DNA of 64,000 nucleotides. It comes from Blepharisma stoltei (Eukaryota > Ciliophora > Heterotrichea > Heterotrichida > Blepharismidae). The notes below the pieces were generated by a model. That model was not told the origin of the DNA. It ran no database searches and worked only from the letters and a program-made list of their open reading frames with translations. Below, one piece after another: positions 1 through 10,653 of this stretch. The DNA lies in assembly GCA_914767885.1 (NCBI GenBank), contig CAJZBQ010000032.1, forward strand, positions 868,001-932,000, read 5' to 3'. The first letter of the stretch is position 1. Every line of letters starts with the position of its first letter. Both the position numbers and the translations under genes were made by a program.

Positions 1-975
1 CTACCTCATGATTTAGCTCAGAATTTTCCAGATCGAAGGGATTTCTTAAAACATTTTGAGAGTAAAGACATGGGAGAACTTCGCCCATATTCCCGACTTC
101 ACACTCTTCTTATCCCTGTAGCAGAAGGCATGAGCACAATTCTAAAAGGAAAGGAAAAATGATATAATTTTTCTCAAAGATTAAAGGTACCTGTGATACC
201 TTATTTAATGAATATTGATCATAATGCACTTTCTGCGCAAACCCTACAGGAAATAGGACTAATTGTAAATGCAAATCGAAATAATATTAATCAAATGTGA
301 GGGTTATCACTAGCTGCTAGGGGATTATTTGGCTGGCTAGCAACTACTTATGATTGATCTATTACAATTAGAGATCGTTTCCCACAGTTTTCAAATTTTA
401 AAGAAGTTGATAAACTGGTAGAAAAAGATTTCTTAGAATATAGCTCTTTATGCACAGTCATTATATGCATTAAAATAGCATGGTGAGCCAGCTTTCCTTC
501 TTAGCACCTGAAGCCAGTAAATTTATTAGGAAAGCAGCGACCTTGTGGATGGACAGCATTATAGAAATCTGTATTAGCCTAGATTTTTTTTGCATGATCG
601 AGAGAAGCGTTCGGATTAGCCGATGCACACTCACATATAATCAAGGTTAACCAGAAAACTTGATTTTTTGAATTTTTTGGAAAAGGCAGGCACCTGTGAT
701 GAACAGCATGGTGAGTCATTGTCTCTTACTCTCAGATAGAGAGTGCAAGCCCTCGTACGTGAGGTGCAACAAAGTGAAAGACAGTATCCTGGTAAACAAG
801 CAGTGGAGCGTATACGGAGGCGAGTAGTGACCTGCGGGCCTACAATAAATTTTTCTATAAGTAATTTAAGTTTAAGTTAGAAGCAGTCGTTAATTCCATA
901 CAAAATAAAGAAAAAGAGCTAGATTTATTAGAAAATTATGAGCTTCCAAGAATTAATAAACTTTTAGGACTATAA
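1..975 (+). CDS. 3' part of a dynein-stalk-like protein gene, interrupted by a SINE-like IES
   Basis: Partial gene: the 5' end lies outside the window. Frame 1 is open from base 1 to about 450 with three in-frame TGA read as Trp, and resumes at about 880, ending at TAA (973-975). The segment EKWYNF..RL.VPVIPYLMNID..AL...TLQEI, then SLAARGLFGWL...YDW, resembles the entry into the dynein heavy chain stalk (FL..L...DK..I, then S.AA.GL..WV....Y). Unlike a heavy chain, the protein stops only about 70 residues later (ends INKLLGL). The neighbour is convergent, so the stop is real unless another interruption was missed. It could be a truncated dynein paralogue or an unrelated coiled-coil protein. 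Removing 451-879 joins the frames as SSL|EAVVNSI. Confidence 0.5.
451..879 (+). mobile_element. SINE-like insertion in an exon, TA-bounded
   Basis: A 429-bp segment richer in G+C than the exon around it. It starts near GCATTAAAATAGC and ends with a tail TTCTATAAGTAATTTAAG. Both ends recur in the insertions at 40537-41100 and 44358-44653 (reverse orientation), so the three form one family. A degenerate target duplication (gcacagtcatta near 452, gcagtcgtta near 883) flanks it. A TA lies at the same codon phase on both sides (449-450 and 878-879), so excision restores the frame. Confidence 0.65.
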
Positions 976-1017
976 ACTTATATTATCTTAGATTAAGACA
1001 GCGTATATTATATTTTA

Positions 1018-3262
1018 TTATCCTCCTCTGCTGATATAAAGCACAAAAGTATCTCCTATCCTCAGCTCTAGTGCTTTATGTCTGTCATATACAAATCCCA
1101 TCCTTTTTACTTCAGTCACTATTTCTACACCAGGCTTTTTAATTTCAATCTGAATCCCTATCCTTGATACACTATCAGGTACAATACCCGCTTTTTCAGC
1201 TTTATAAGTATTTCTTGACACAGTCACGTCAACCCCTGCAAATTCGCTTCTAACTAGCTTCAAAAAAGGGTAAAAATAGTCATACACATATACTTGGTTA
1301 GGCTTCCCATAATATTCTCCATCATATCACTCAGTCTGTGACAGCTCAAGCTCACAATGTCTGGACACATTATAAAGATAAAGCTTTTTCTTTATACCGT
1401 CTGAGTCATCCTGAGGAGTTTTTGGAAATTCAGGCTCTAATTGTAAAGATTTTAAGATTTCGTGTGTATTTTGGATTATTGGGGCTTGCCAATGGACACT
1501 TTCAAGCTTAATCAGGCCCATTAAATTGAACCAGTTAATAGCAATTTCTATATTATCGCTTATACACACAGCAGTAATTTGTTGTGTGAAAGCTCTTCTG
1601 ATGTCTTCTCCATTAAATTTGCATTCGTCTCGATGTGCTCACAATTTTCTTTTGCCTTTATTTTAGGATATATAAAAATTGAGGGGTAAACAAACCTACC
1701 CTCTTAACACCAGCGAATGGGTTAACCTTGGAAGGGGAGAGAGTCTGGGGTGAGTAAACGGCAAGGCTTTACTTTGTTTGGTAGAACGCGCAGCTTGCAT
1801 CCAAGTCAAGATTTTACCTTAACGGAGATGGAAGCTCGGAGTTGGAAAAGAGATGATAACCAGCAAAGTCAGGACAACCAATGGGGTAATGCTCCAGCAC
1901 AATACTAGGTGTTGCATCCTGGGATTCAGGAGACATCTTGGTCAACAACATAGAAAATTCGTTTTTTCAAATTTTCTGGAAGCTTGATAGGGGATACAGT
2001 GACTCATCCCACTATACTCCGAGTTAAGGTAATCCACAGGGAGAGGAATGATAAGCGACAGCAGACGGCGAGCAAAACAAGAAAAAGAAAAATATCCTAG
2101 GATGCCACCGGAAGCTTCTCAATAATCTTGTTTAAGTTAAGTTAAGCCTTTATTTATGAATGCAGTAAAATGGCATGATAAGTTGGCATGCCCTCCTGCA
2201 ACCTTTAGCAAGAGTCCGAATTAGGTTCCCAAAATCTTTTAAGGGATAAAATCGTCCTTAGATGTGCATCCAGCTAGGTTTTACCAATTTGGTGGTAAAG
2301 TGGGGTTATCCCTTCTCATTTCCGGACAGTTTTTTTCCTCGCAGATATGAAGCTTAGAAAAAGATCATTACCATAGGGCACCCACTAGACCTAGTGGACA
2401 ATTCGTAGCGCGATGTCCTGAGCTCCGAGTTTCCATCTTATTTGACAAGCGAATAGGAATTTTTTTTAAAAAATCTACATTGACGCTCAGCACGATGACC
2501 AAACGCCCTTGACTTTGCAGCAAGCACAATCCTTACACAGAAGAAGCTACAGTGAAGGCCAGTTCATACAGGCAAACAAGAGTTGGAGCGTTAATGGAGA
2601 CCACTATGAAAACAGTGACTTCTCTATAAATAATTAACATTAGCTTATTTATGCAGTCGAACTTGAATTCTGATTTATATACATAATCAGATGAGTATAG
2701 CTTGTAAGTGTACCTTAGTTTAATAGTGTGGTTTATTAATATTGGCAGAAGCTCAGCAACGATTATTCTATCAACCCTTATTCCTTTTCTTTCAGCCACA
2801 GCAATATTGGTGATATCATGGTAACTTTTTTTGAAGACTATTCTTATTATAATAAATATTTTTTCAATTTATTGAAAATAAACAGTGTTTTTATTGACTT
2901 TTTAAAGAATTATTTATTTAAAAAAGGTATAATAAATGTGAATGAACTAATGCGAACTGAGATTCTACTGAGTTAAAAGCATGATCCATAGCTTCCATAA
3001 CTTTGACGTGTAGAGAAGCTGATAAAGCAAGAACTGTTCTTAAGTCACCCGCAAGATATTGCAGTATTCGAAAAAATGCAATTTCTGGGAGCGATAATAA
3101 GGATAGAGAGGATTTTGAATTTTGAGAGCTAAGGACTCTTTTAATCATACCTGTGTAAAGGTGTTTTCGTCTTCTTCTCATATTAGAAATATGTTTTGAA
3201 CGTGTTAATTTCCCTTCGATTACTTCATCTGTTTCTTTTGGATGTGATAAATAAGGTCCCAT
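1018..3262 (-). CDS. F-box-like protein of unknown target, interrupted twice
   Basis: Starts at ATG 3262 (MGPYLSHPKE) and ends at TAA 1018. The N-terminal third has an F-box-like stretch (SLPEIAFFRILQYLAGDLRTV then a Leu/Ala-rich helix). The frame leaves at 2934 and resumes at 2840 after a 94-bp IES (VHSHL|VFKKSYHD), leaves again at about 2628 and resumes at about 1670 (MLIIY|PKIKAKEN). One in-frame TGA (Trp, near 1324) joins two otherwise separate frames. The C-terminal half is probably a beta-rich domain and is not recognised. F-box proteins usually act as substrate receptors of SCF ubiquitin ligases, but no substrate can be named here. The kinase gene upstream is on the same strand. Confidence 0.6.
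1671..2628. mobile_element. 958-bp composite GC-rich insertion in an exon
   Basis: Splits the F-box-like gene. It holds GC-rich blocks (for example 1690-2060 and 2160-2420), including a gataagttggcatgccctcc block near 2180, and is full of stops in the host frame. Its length suggests two nested SINE-like copies, but I could not separate them. TA 1669-1670 and TA 2627-2628 share codon phase 1-2, and removal joins LIIY to PKIKAKE. No clean target duplication is visible. Confidence 0.55.
2841..2934 (-). other. TA-bounded IES, 94 bp
   Basis: AT-rich segment between TA 2839-2840 and TA 2933-2934 in the F-box-like gene. Both TAs are codon positions 2-3. Excision joins HSHL to VFKKSYHD and removes several stops. 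Confidence 0.7.
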
Positions 3263-3432
3263 TTAATAATATGAAATTTCAAATTGGTTCTTATTATTGA
3301 CGATATTTCCTATAATAAAATTTTATTTGTTTCTCATAAATAGTTTGCATTGGAGATATTAAATTATCTGATTTTAAAAAGTTGAAAAATTATTTTATAT
3401 AATATCCATGATGATAACTCATCAAAGTACTT

Positions 3433-5852
3433 TTACTTTTGTATACCATTCATAAAGATCTCCAAAAATCTTTTATAGTCAATTTTTGCTTCCTTTTTCT
3501 CAATTGTTTTAATTAATTTACTTTCCACATCTTTATCTAATGCACAGCCTTCTCTTTTTATTGTTCTTCTAATATCATTTGCTGTTATAAAGCCTTTTCT
3601 TTCAATATCGAAAAGGTCAAATATCGCCCAAATTTCTTCTTGGGAAAAATGATGCTTTGAGCATACTGCAGCTGCTAAAAATTCTGTATAATTAATATTC
3701 CCATCTTTATCAGTATCAATTTCTTTTAAAAGCTCTTTGATTTTTTTTTCTGAAATGCTTATAGACGAGCTCTGCAAATGCTTTTGTAGCTGTTTTGTGG
3801 AAATCATCCCTTTATTTTCCTCATCAAGTTTGATAAATAAACCGTTTTTAATTAATAAAGCTTTAAATTGGAATAAAAATGTATTTTAATTATATGTAGA
3901 AATAAGAATAATTTGTTTAGTTCTCTTAACTCATCGAAAGTTATGTTTTTAATCATCAAATTCAACAGCTCTTTACAAAATAGCGAAGACTTGCAATACT
4001 CTTGGAAAGAGACTATTAGAGAGCTATCAATCAGAGGATTATTGTCGGCAAAGATATGGAACCATTCATGATTTAATGCTTTTTTAGCAGAAATTCGTTT
4101 TGAAGGGTTCACTGACAGCAATTTTTTTATCAAGTCTTTCCCTGTGGATGAAATTTGATTCCAACTGTCGCTAGTTGTATTAAATGATCCTCTTTTTATT
4201 TTATCAAATGTAAAAAATAAATCTTGGCAATAAAATGGCATTTCCCCATATAGCATTGTATACATTATTACCCCTATTCCCCACTCATCACATTTTTGGT
4301 TGTAATTGCCTTTGAGAACTTCTGGAGCTATGTAATAAGATGTCCCAAGCTGCTTATGCATTGATAAAAATTTGTTGTATTTTTTTGCAAAGCCAAAATC
4401 AATCAATTTTAATTCGTCGTGGTCTGGGGAGATAAATAAAAAATTCTCCGGTTTTATGTCTCTGTGAACTATTTTGTGGAGGTGTAAATAGTTTACAGCC
4501 ATAAGTATAGACTAAAATGTGGAAAGGCCATAAACGGCATCCCATTAGTTGGACTAGCTTGACTCTAGGAAAAGCGGGCTATACTGGGTACGTAAACATC
4601 GGATTGCAAATGATGTTAGCCTGACCAAAATTTCACTCTCCCGTGCGCTGATAGATGGAGATTATGTGAGAGACAAAACCTGTCTATAGAAATTGCCCGA
4701 GGATGGCGCTATCTTGCGCCATCCTCGGGCAATTTCTATACCCCCACTTTGACAGGAGCAGGAAAACTTTAGGGAGAGAAGCAAAAACTTCCCTCTTCGA
4801 CAAGGCATCCCAAGCCTGAAGACCACTTCAAAAAGGGATAGTGGCCCTGCTTTCAGTTCATCAGCATGCAGCATAGGTCGTGGGCCTCGGAGACTAAATT
4901 CTGTCAATATTATCATTTTATTTCTTACAGCCATAAGGATTTGATTGATTAAAACTTGTGCTTCTGTCTCAGTATATTTGACTTTCTTAACTCCGCCATC
5001 CTTGAGCAAAAAATATTTGAGAAAATCACTATTTTTTAGCCAAAAACCTACATCATGAGTAAAAAAAAATTTTATAAAAAATACTTTGATATTAAGCTAT
5101 TCTGTTGAATTTTATACAGCTTGCATTTTAAAACATAAATTTATCCATTAAATTAATTTTGCTTTCAATTTTTGCGATTTAGAATGTTTTTAAATTTCAA
5201 AAAACAAATTTTACTATAAATTTATATATTAAAAATAATTACCTACATAAGAAAACAAAATTTTTTGTTTGCTTAGAGGGGAAGTAAGCATCCTGCCCCA
5301 TAGGTGTCCACCTTCGCAATATTCAGTAGCTACATGGATACTTTTTTCATCCTCGTAAGCTTCGTAAAATCTAATAATATTTGGATGGTCTACAGATTTA
5401 AGCATTTTCACTTCTCTTACTCCTTCCCTCCTAGAGCGGCCAAAATCATTGGAAAAATTGAATTTTTATCAAAAACCCAGCGAACAAAAAATTTTTAACA
5501 TTATGAAACAAAATATTGATATATAAGTGATAATTAATACAATGAAATCTAAATTTAAAAAAAAATTAATCCCGATCGTGAGCGAACAAAAATTTTGGTT
5601 CGCTCACGGAGGGGGAGTTAAAACTTTAGCTCTGCTGTAGTCGCTAGCACCTTTGGATATTGATTTAATTGCAACCTTGAGTGATGAGTCTGATGAGAAG
5701 GCTTCTCTGACAACTCCAAAGTGACCAGCTCCTATTATTTTTCCAAACCGATAAACTGTGCGGACAGAAATTTCTTGTATGGTTTCACAAGAATTGTCTA
5801 AAATTGACCCGAGTGAAACTCGGTGTTGTGGCTTACTTACTACTATTCCCAT
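3433..5852 (-). CDS. Calcium-dependent protein kinase (CDPK) interrupted by four elements
   Basis: Ser/Thr kinase followed by EF-hands, the CDPK layout known from plants, apicomplexans and ciliates. ATG at 5852; MGIVVSKP gives a Gly-2 N-myristoylation signal. In order: glycine loop GAGHFG, VAIK lysine, HPNIIRFYEAYED, EYCEGG, then HRDIKPENF (catalytic loop), LIDFGFA, GTSYYIAPEVL. Next comes a junction helix and EF-hands: LDEENKG (degenerate), DTDKDGNINYTEF (canonical), FDIERKGFITANDI, and a weak fourth ending IDYKRFLEIF. Interruptions in gene order are 5420-5630 (MITE), 5032-5286 (MITE-derived), 4506-4924 (SINE-like) and 3840-3904 (65-bp IES). Each removal restores the frame, for example KVL|REVKML and LMAV|NYLHLHKIVHRD. 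It probably couples calcium signals to phosphorylation at a membrane. Confidence 0.88.
3840..3904 (-). other. TA-bounded IES, 65 bp
   Basis: Lies between TA 3838-3839 and TA 3903-3904, both at codon positions 2-3. Removal joins LNKLFL to FIKLDEEN, linking the kinase junction helix to the first EF-hand. Confidence 0.7.
4506..4924 (-). mobile_element. SINE-like insertion in the CDPK gene with 13-bp target duplication
   Basis: Flanked by the exact duplication ttacagccataag (4493-4505 and 4925-4937). On the minus strand it begins GAAATAAAATGATAATATTG and is GC-rich. The duplication holds two TAs. Removing the element plus one copy restores ILMAVNYLHLHKIVHRD, the conserved helix before the kinase catalytic loop. 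A perfect palindrome (4685-4740) is nested inside. Confidence 0.8.
4685..4740. repeat. Perfect 25-bp inverted repeat nested in a SINE-like element
   Basis: Two 25-bp arms (4685-4709 and 4716-4740) match perfectly in inverted orientation around the loop TATCTT. The arms contain GAAATTGCCCGAGGATGGCG, and TA lies at both tips. This would fold as a strong hairpin and looks like a minimal palindromic MITE inserted in the retroelement-like copy. Confidence 0.75.
5032..5286. mobile_element. Degenerate F1-type MITE in the CDPK gene
   Basis: 255 bp between TA 5030-5031 and TA 5285-5286 (codon phase 3-1). It keeps the F1 core words (tttgatatta..., a caattttt block and an aaatttcaaaaaa block) and the right tip TTGTTTGCTTAGAGGGGAAG, but has lost the perfect left tip. 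Removal joins GRML to SDFLKYFLLKDGG in the kinase; this junction is the least certain of the four. Confidence 0.55.
5420..5630. mobile_element. Short F1-type MITE in the CDPK gene, 211 bp
   Basis: Left TA then ACTCC; right end CGCTCACGGAGGGGGAGTTA. Internal right-hand hairpin GTGAGCGAACAAAA / TTCGCTCAC. Excision between TA 5418-5419 and TA 5629-5630 (codon phase 2-3) joins AKVL to REVKMLKS in the kinase N-lobe. Confidence 0.75.
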
Positions 5853-5997
5853 AATCTTTAATAATAAATATCTATTATAAATGGAAATAGGTAGATTTAA
5901 AAAAAAAATTAGATTGCTTGAGCCGAGTGACCTTGTTATTAATGAGCATTAAAATATAGGACTTTTTCATGCTATTTTAAGGTTAGTTATTATTCTT

Positions 5998-6315
5998 TAC
6001 TCCCCCTTTTTAGCAATCAAACCATTATAACATCCATATTTTTGGAAAAATTAAATCCCTTGATTATCGAAAAAATATTATTAATAAGTGTCCTGGAAGG
6101 GCAGCTCCCTTAATTTGGGCTCAGTGAAGGGAATTTCTGTTTTTCTGAGAGTTTTGCCAAAAAAAGACTTCTTACAATTTAAAAGGGGTTCAAAATATAA
6201 AAATTTTATCTTTATTTTTTGCAATTTAAAGAGGGGAGGGAATAAAACAAAAAGATTAATTCCTCTTGGTTAGCGAGCACCAAAATTCTGCTCGCTAGCC
6301 AAGGACTGAGAGTTA
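5998..6315. mobile_element. F5-type MITE between the divergent kinase and CSB-like genes
   Basis: About 316 bp, starting TTTACTCCCCC and ending GAGAGTTA, with the same two-part left end as the other MITEs (G/C tip, about 50 bp spacer, second partial tip). Its terminal words (TTTTTAGCAATCAAACC on the left, GGTTAGCGAGCACC and GCTCGCTAGCC hairpin on the right) differ from F1. The rest of the gap (5853-5997, 6316-6863) is AT-rich and I see no gene in it; it should hold both promoters. Confidence 0.6.
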
Positions 6316-6863
6316 GATTTATAATAATGAATTTACATATTAATATTACTGAATATCATGACCATTGGGCCCAATCATTTAGTTATTATTTTATAATTTT
6401 TAAAATTTGAAATAATTCATCTGAGAAATTTGTAAAAATAATTTTGTTATGAAAATTAGTTTATAAAAATAAATGTTTTAATCATAATTGTTTTAATTAA
6501 AGTCATTAAGTATCAACAATTTTCAAAAATTTTTAATAATTTGACATCATGCATTTTTTGAAATTTAGATTAAAAAAAAGGCAAAAGGGCTAACTTATAA
6601 AGAGATACAAGTCAGTTTTATATTAAATTTATACAGACAATTAGATTTGATGCCACTTAATTATAAGAATAAAAGAAGCCCGTATAGAGCGTTATCTCCC
6701 TTAAAAATTTAAAAACTTCAAAAAATAAGAAACTTTCGTAAAATATTTTAATTCATAATATTAATTTAGTCCATTTTTAAGTAAATTTAAAAGGATCAGT
6801 ATAAATTTATGCTTTGACTTTATCATTTAAATCGCATTTTATTTTTATAAAATTGTATAAAAT

Positions 6864-9615
6864 ATGTTTGAAGTCAGAAACCAGCAAGAAATAGATAAAG
6901 AAATTCTTGGCTCAATTCTGGCTCAAAAAGAAGAGAAAACTACCAAGCTTAAACTAGAAAATGAAAAATTACTTAAAATTTTTGAAGAAACTAAAGATTT
7001 AAAATCTAAAGCTAGATCAAAAGCAATTCAGAAAAAAATTGAAAAACTTGAGAGAAAAGGTAGCCTGCCTTTTATTTGTGACATTCTCAAGGTTTTTGCT
7101 AGAAAAAGCTTAATTTTTGATCAAATGCCTGACAATAAAACAGTTTCGATCAAATAGTCCTGAGGAAATATCCCATAAGAAAAGCAACATAGCCAAGAGA
7201 AAATCCAAGCAAGTTGAGATCGCTGTAAATAAGAGTTTAGCCCCTGTTACCCAAGCAGAAGAATCCGAATCTATAAGTATCAATGGAGAGCTAAAATTAA
7301 ACAAAGAATTTTGAGGAAAATTACTTGATCATCAAAAAGCAGCTCTTGAATGATTATGAGAGATTCACAAGAAAAACGCTGGTGGGGTTTTAGGAGATGA
7401 AATGGGGCTAGGTAAAACAATAGAAATCATTTCTTTGCTTGAATCTTTACGCTTGACCTCTTTAATAGAAGGTCCAACACTTATTTTGGCCCCAGCTACT
7501 ATAATTCATCAATGAAAAAATGAATTTTCCAATTGGGCGCCGAATTTCCAAGTATATCTTTATGATTCACAAAGGTCAAAAATCCTTAAAGAGATTTTTA
7601 ATAATTGTGGAATCTTAATTACGACATATGAAATTCTGCACACAGAAGGCCCTGCTTTATTAAAGAAAAAGTGGTTTTATGTCGTTTTAGATGAAGGACA
7701 CAAAATAAAAAATCCTAATGCAGCTGTTACTCAAATAATTAAAAAAATCATGTCAAGCCATAGATTGCTGTTAACGGGGACGCCTATACAAAACTCTTTA
7801 CACGAACTGTGAAGCATTTTTGACTTTGCTTTTCCAGGACTGCTAGGATCATTAGAAGTATTTGACCGAGAAATTGCAGCACCAATTAATAAAGCTGGAT
7901 ATTCAAATAGTGATCATTTGCAAGTAGAATTAGGCTATCAATGTGCACTTCAGCTAAGAGAAATGATTTCACCTTATTTTTTACGAAGAACAAAGAAAGA
8001 AATTGATATAGGGATTCCTGAGCAAGAAGAAAAGCTACTTTTTTGTGAATTAACTGTTGATCAATGGGAAATTTATATAAACTATATAGAAAAGTTCTGA
8101 AATAGTGTTACTGAGGTTAATAAAGGAGTTACATTTAGATGTATAAAAGATCTTAGGCTGATATGTAATCATCCAGATTTATTGAAAAATTCAGTTATAA
8201 AAGTCATAGGTGAAGAGAAAAATTATAGTTCTGGGAAATTGGAAGTAATGAAACAGTTAATTGAAATATGAGGAGATGAAGGCCACTCAATAGTAATTTT
8301 TTCTCAATTTAAAAAAATGCTTACTTTTCTTAGTCAAACCATTAATTGATTTAAAAAAAAATTAATTTATATTGCCACAATAATTTTAGAATATTTATTA
8401 TAATAGAAGAAGAAAAAATTTATATTTACCCTACCCTACATTCCAGAACCAGAAAACAACTGACTCCTTATTATAATAGGAATTTAATATTTCTGAAGAA
8501 GTATTAAGAAGCGCAGGAATTAAATTCGGAAGAATTGATGGAAATATTAATATTGATGACAGATTGCCAATTATCCAAAAATTCAATTCAGGGGAAATCA
8601 CAGCTTTACTAATGACTACCAAAGTTGGTGGATTTGGAATAAATTTGCCTAAAGCTTCCAGAGTACTAATTTTAGATCCAGATTGAAATCCAATGAATGA
8701 TTCTCAGGCAAAAGAGAGAGCTCTTAGAATAGGCCAATCAAACAAAGTTTTAATTTATCGATTCATAACAAAGCACACTATTGAAGAAAAAATTTATAAT
8801 AGGCAAGTCTTTAAAACATTTTTGGCTAATAAAATTTTGCTTTGCCCTGATCAGCGATCATTTTTTAAAAATAATGAACTAAGAGAACTATTTTCAATTC
8901 CTCCAAAGCCAGAAGACTTAAATACAGTAGAAAGCTGTAATTTACCTCAAAAGCGGAAAAGGGAAAATATTATATTAAAATCATTATTAGATAGTGAAGG
9001 AATAAAAACTTATAATGAGCAAAAAGCAATTGGAGGTGTGGAATGTGCTGGATATAGAGAAATAAATAGAATGAAAACACATGCTTATGAGTATTTTTTA
9101 TTTAGGCTTGCACAAATTGCAAAAAATAATTTATATTTTTTCCTATAAGAATGCTTTATTTTTTATAAATTTATAATTTAGCTATTTTTATAAGAAAAAG
9201 GATAATAAATTCAATAAGAAATAATCAAACTGCTGATAATAGAAGATTATTTGAAATCCAATATAGAGACATCAAAATAGGGAATGGTAAGGCTCGAGAT
9301 ATTATTGCTAAAAAAAGAAAAGCTATAGTCAAAGATACAACTGAAAAGCCGAGAGTGGAAGAATCAATCGTGAATGATTTGCATGAATTTTTTATTCAAA
9401 AAGGTGGAAAAGCTCAGTCGAATGAAATTATAGAGCATATTAGCAAGGAGCTTTGCCCTTTTGATAATATGCTAGTGAAAGAAGTTTTGCATCAGTTGGC
9501 TAACTATCCCCATTCTATGATGATCAAAACCATTGAAACTATCATTAATTTTTGGAAAAAGCCATTCTGTTGGCTATTAAAAATGCTTATACATAATATT
9601 TTGATATATAAGTAA
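6864..9615 (+). CDS. ERCC6: CSB/ERCC6 (Rad26)-type SNF2 ATPase
   Basis: DNA-dependent ATPase of transcription-coupled repair. ATG 6864 opens a coiled-coil N-terminus (about 65 aa). The SNF2 core follows: LDHQKAALEWLWEIH with two Trp from TGA, GGVLGDEMGLGKT (Walker A), DEGHKIKNPNA (Walker B), LTGTPIQN, then the CSB-type block ELWSIFDFAFPG..LG, PYFLRRTKKEID and FCELT. The C-lobe has LMTTKVGGFGINL, DPDWNPMNDSQAKERALRIGQ, TIEEKIYNRQVFKTFL and QRSFFKNNELRELF, all hallmarks of the CSB rather than ISWI or CHD branch. A C-terminal winged-helix-like tail (EIIEHISKEL..VKEVLHQL) follows. IESs: 7064-7156, 8345-8486 and 9146-9216. The last few residues before TAA 9615 may be altered by another missed IES. 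Length is about 810 aa, shorter than human CSB. Confidence 0.88.
7064..7156 (+). other. TA-bounded IES, 93 bp
   Basis: TA 7062-7063 to TA 7155-7156, both at codon phase 3-1. It shifts the frame by one if retained; removal gives ERKGS|PEEISHKK. A 15-nt GT...AG string (7142-7156) at its right edge was considered as an intron but does not fix the frame. Confidence 0.6.
8345..8486 (+). other. TA-bounded IES, 142 bp
   Basis: Between TA 8343-8344 and TA 8485-8486 (codon phase 3-1). Removal joins LTFLSQTI to NISEEVLRSAGIKFGRIDG inside the SNF2 C-lobe. Confidence 0.7.
9146..9216 (+). other. TA-bounded IES, 71 bp
   Basis: Between TA 9144-9145 and TA 9215-9216, codon phase 2-3. Removal joins NNLYFFL to RNNQTADNRR. 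An alternative left TA at 9099-9100 (116 bp) also keeps the frame; 71 bp is preferred because it keeps more of the coding-like sequence. Confidence 0.5.
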
Positions 9616-9873
9616 TGATTTATAAATTTAATGGTTAGCATTCTAAAATAAAATTTTTGGTAATTTTACTAAATTGGGAAACCTTTTTTAAGTGGGAAAA
9701 AAATTTGCTCGCTCAAGGAGAGGGAGTAAGAGAAAAAATGGTTTGTGGGTTCTGAGAAATGAGTTCATAACTGAATAATAATTAATGCCTGGATTATAAT
9801 TAGCATAATTCAATTCAAAAAATAGTATTTCATCATATAAATTATTCTTCAACTTTATAGCAAATTAATTGAT
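9616..9873. other. Intergenic region with a MITE relic
   Basis: Between the convergent 3' ends of the CSB-like gene and the next gene. Around 9700-9742 the text TTGCTCGCTCAAGGAGAGGGAGTAAG matches the right tip of the F-type MITEs; no matching left tip was found. Nothing else seen. Confidence 0.4.
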
Positions 9874-10517
9874 TTAATAATAGTAATTAGGTTGATTTAC
9901 AATAATATCTCTAAAATTAGATATTTTTCTTCTTACCTCAGGAAATATCTTATTTTCCAGAGAAATCGGATTACTTATAATATATTTTGGCTGTTTTTTC
10001 GTATAAACCTGTTTATTAAACATCGGTAAATGCTCTAACGAATTCCCTCTATCCTGCGATATAATTCTCCTTTTATGATTTTTTTCTAACATTCTCAGAT
10101 TTTCTTCAATCAATTTATCCATAGATTTATTAGGCTTCATACTATACAAGTCATTCATTTTACTAAAAATTCTCTTCTCTTTCTGTGGAAATTTTTCAAC
10201 AAATGAAGATCTGCTATTGATTTTAAGCAAATTCGCATATTCTCTGTCTCTTTTGGCTGCGAAAGGCTTGCTATAACTGTCTTCTAAAGACATAAAGACA
10301 GGGCTTCTTCTATGAATTGAATCAAATGATTGATTGCTTTCTCCTGATAATGAGTGATCAGGAGAAATAGAAGGAGTCCTTTTAACATCAAGGTTTAAAG
10401 CTTGGGCAAATTCTGCTGAAATATTGTTTTTGTGATTTTCAAATAGTTTTCTCCCATCACTTGGAGCTCTTTGGCCATTACGGGATTTTGTTTGTCAATA
10501 CCGAATTTTGGATTTCA
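9874..10517 (-). CDS. Basic protein of unknown function (214 aa)
   Basis: ATG at 10517 (MKSKIRYWQTKSRNGQRAPS), one TGA read as Trp at residue 8, TAA at 9874. Rich in Lys, Arg, Ser and Asn, with phospho-type SP motifs (RTPSISPDHS) and repeated basic patches (KNHKRRIIS). No domain or membrane segment recognised. The F-box gene is divergent, with starts about 135 bp apart, so the two may share a promoter region. No interruption detected. Confidence 0.6.
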
Positions 10518-10653
10518 TTTAAAGTTTCAGTTGCAAAATAAATTTTTATTAATTTTAGCTCAATTGCCTTAGAAACCAAAATTTAATAGGTAACATAAAA
10601 TTTGCTTCGCATTTAACTAAAAAACCAGAAGAAAATGGGCCATTAATATTAAA

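Noticed and set aside
1690-2420. rRNA or tRNA gene in the GC-rich blocks
   Set aside because: No recognisable tRNA cloverleaf, B-box with acceptor pairing, or rRNA core could be found; they behave as mobile insertions.
7142-7156. 15-nt GT...AG string in the CSB-like gene as an intron
   Set aside because: Its removal does not restore the frame; a 93-bp TA-bounded IES ending at the same place does.
6864-9145. In-frame TGA codons as premature stops making the SNF2 gene a pseudogene
   Set aside because: Every TGA aligns with a conserved Trp of the CSB family, and the same holds in several other genes, so TGA is a sense codon here.
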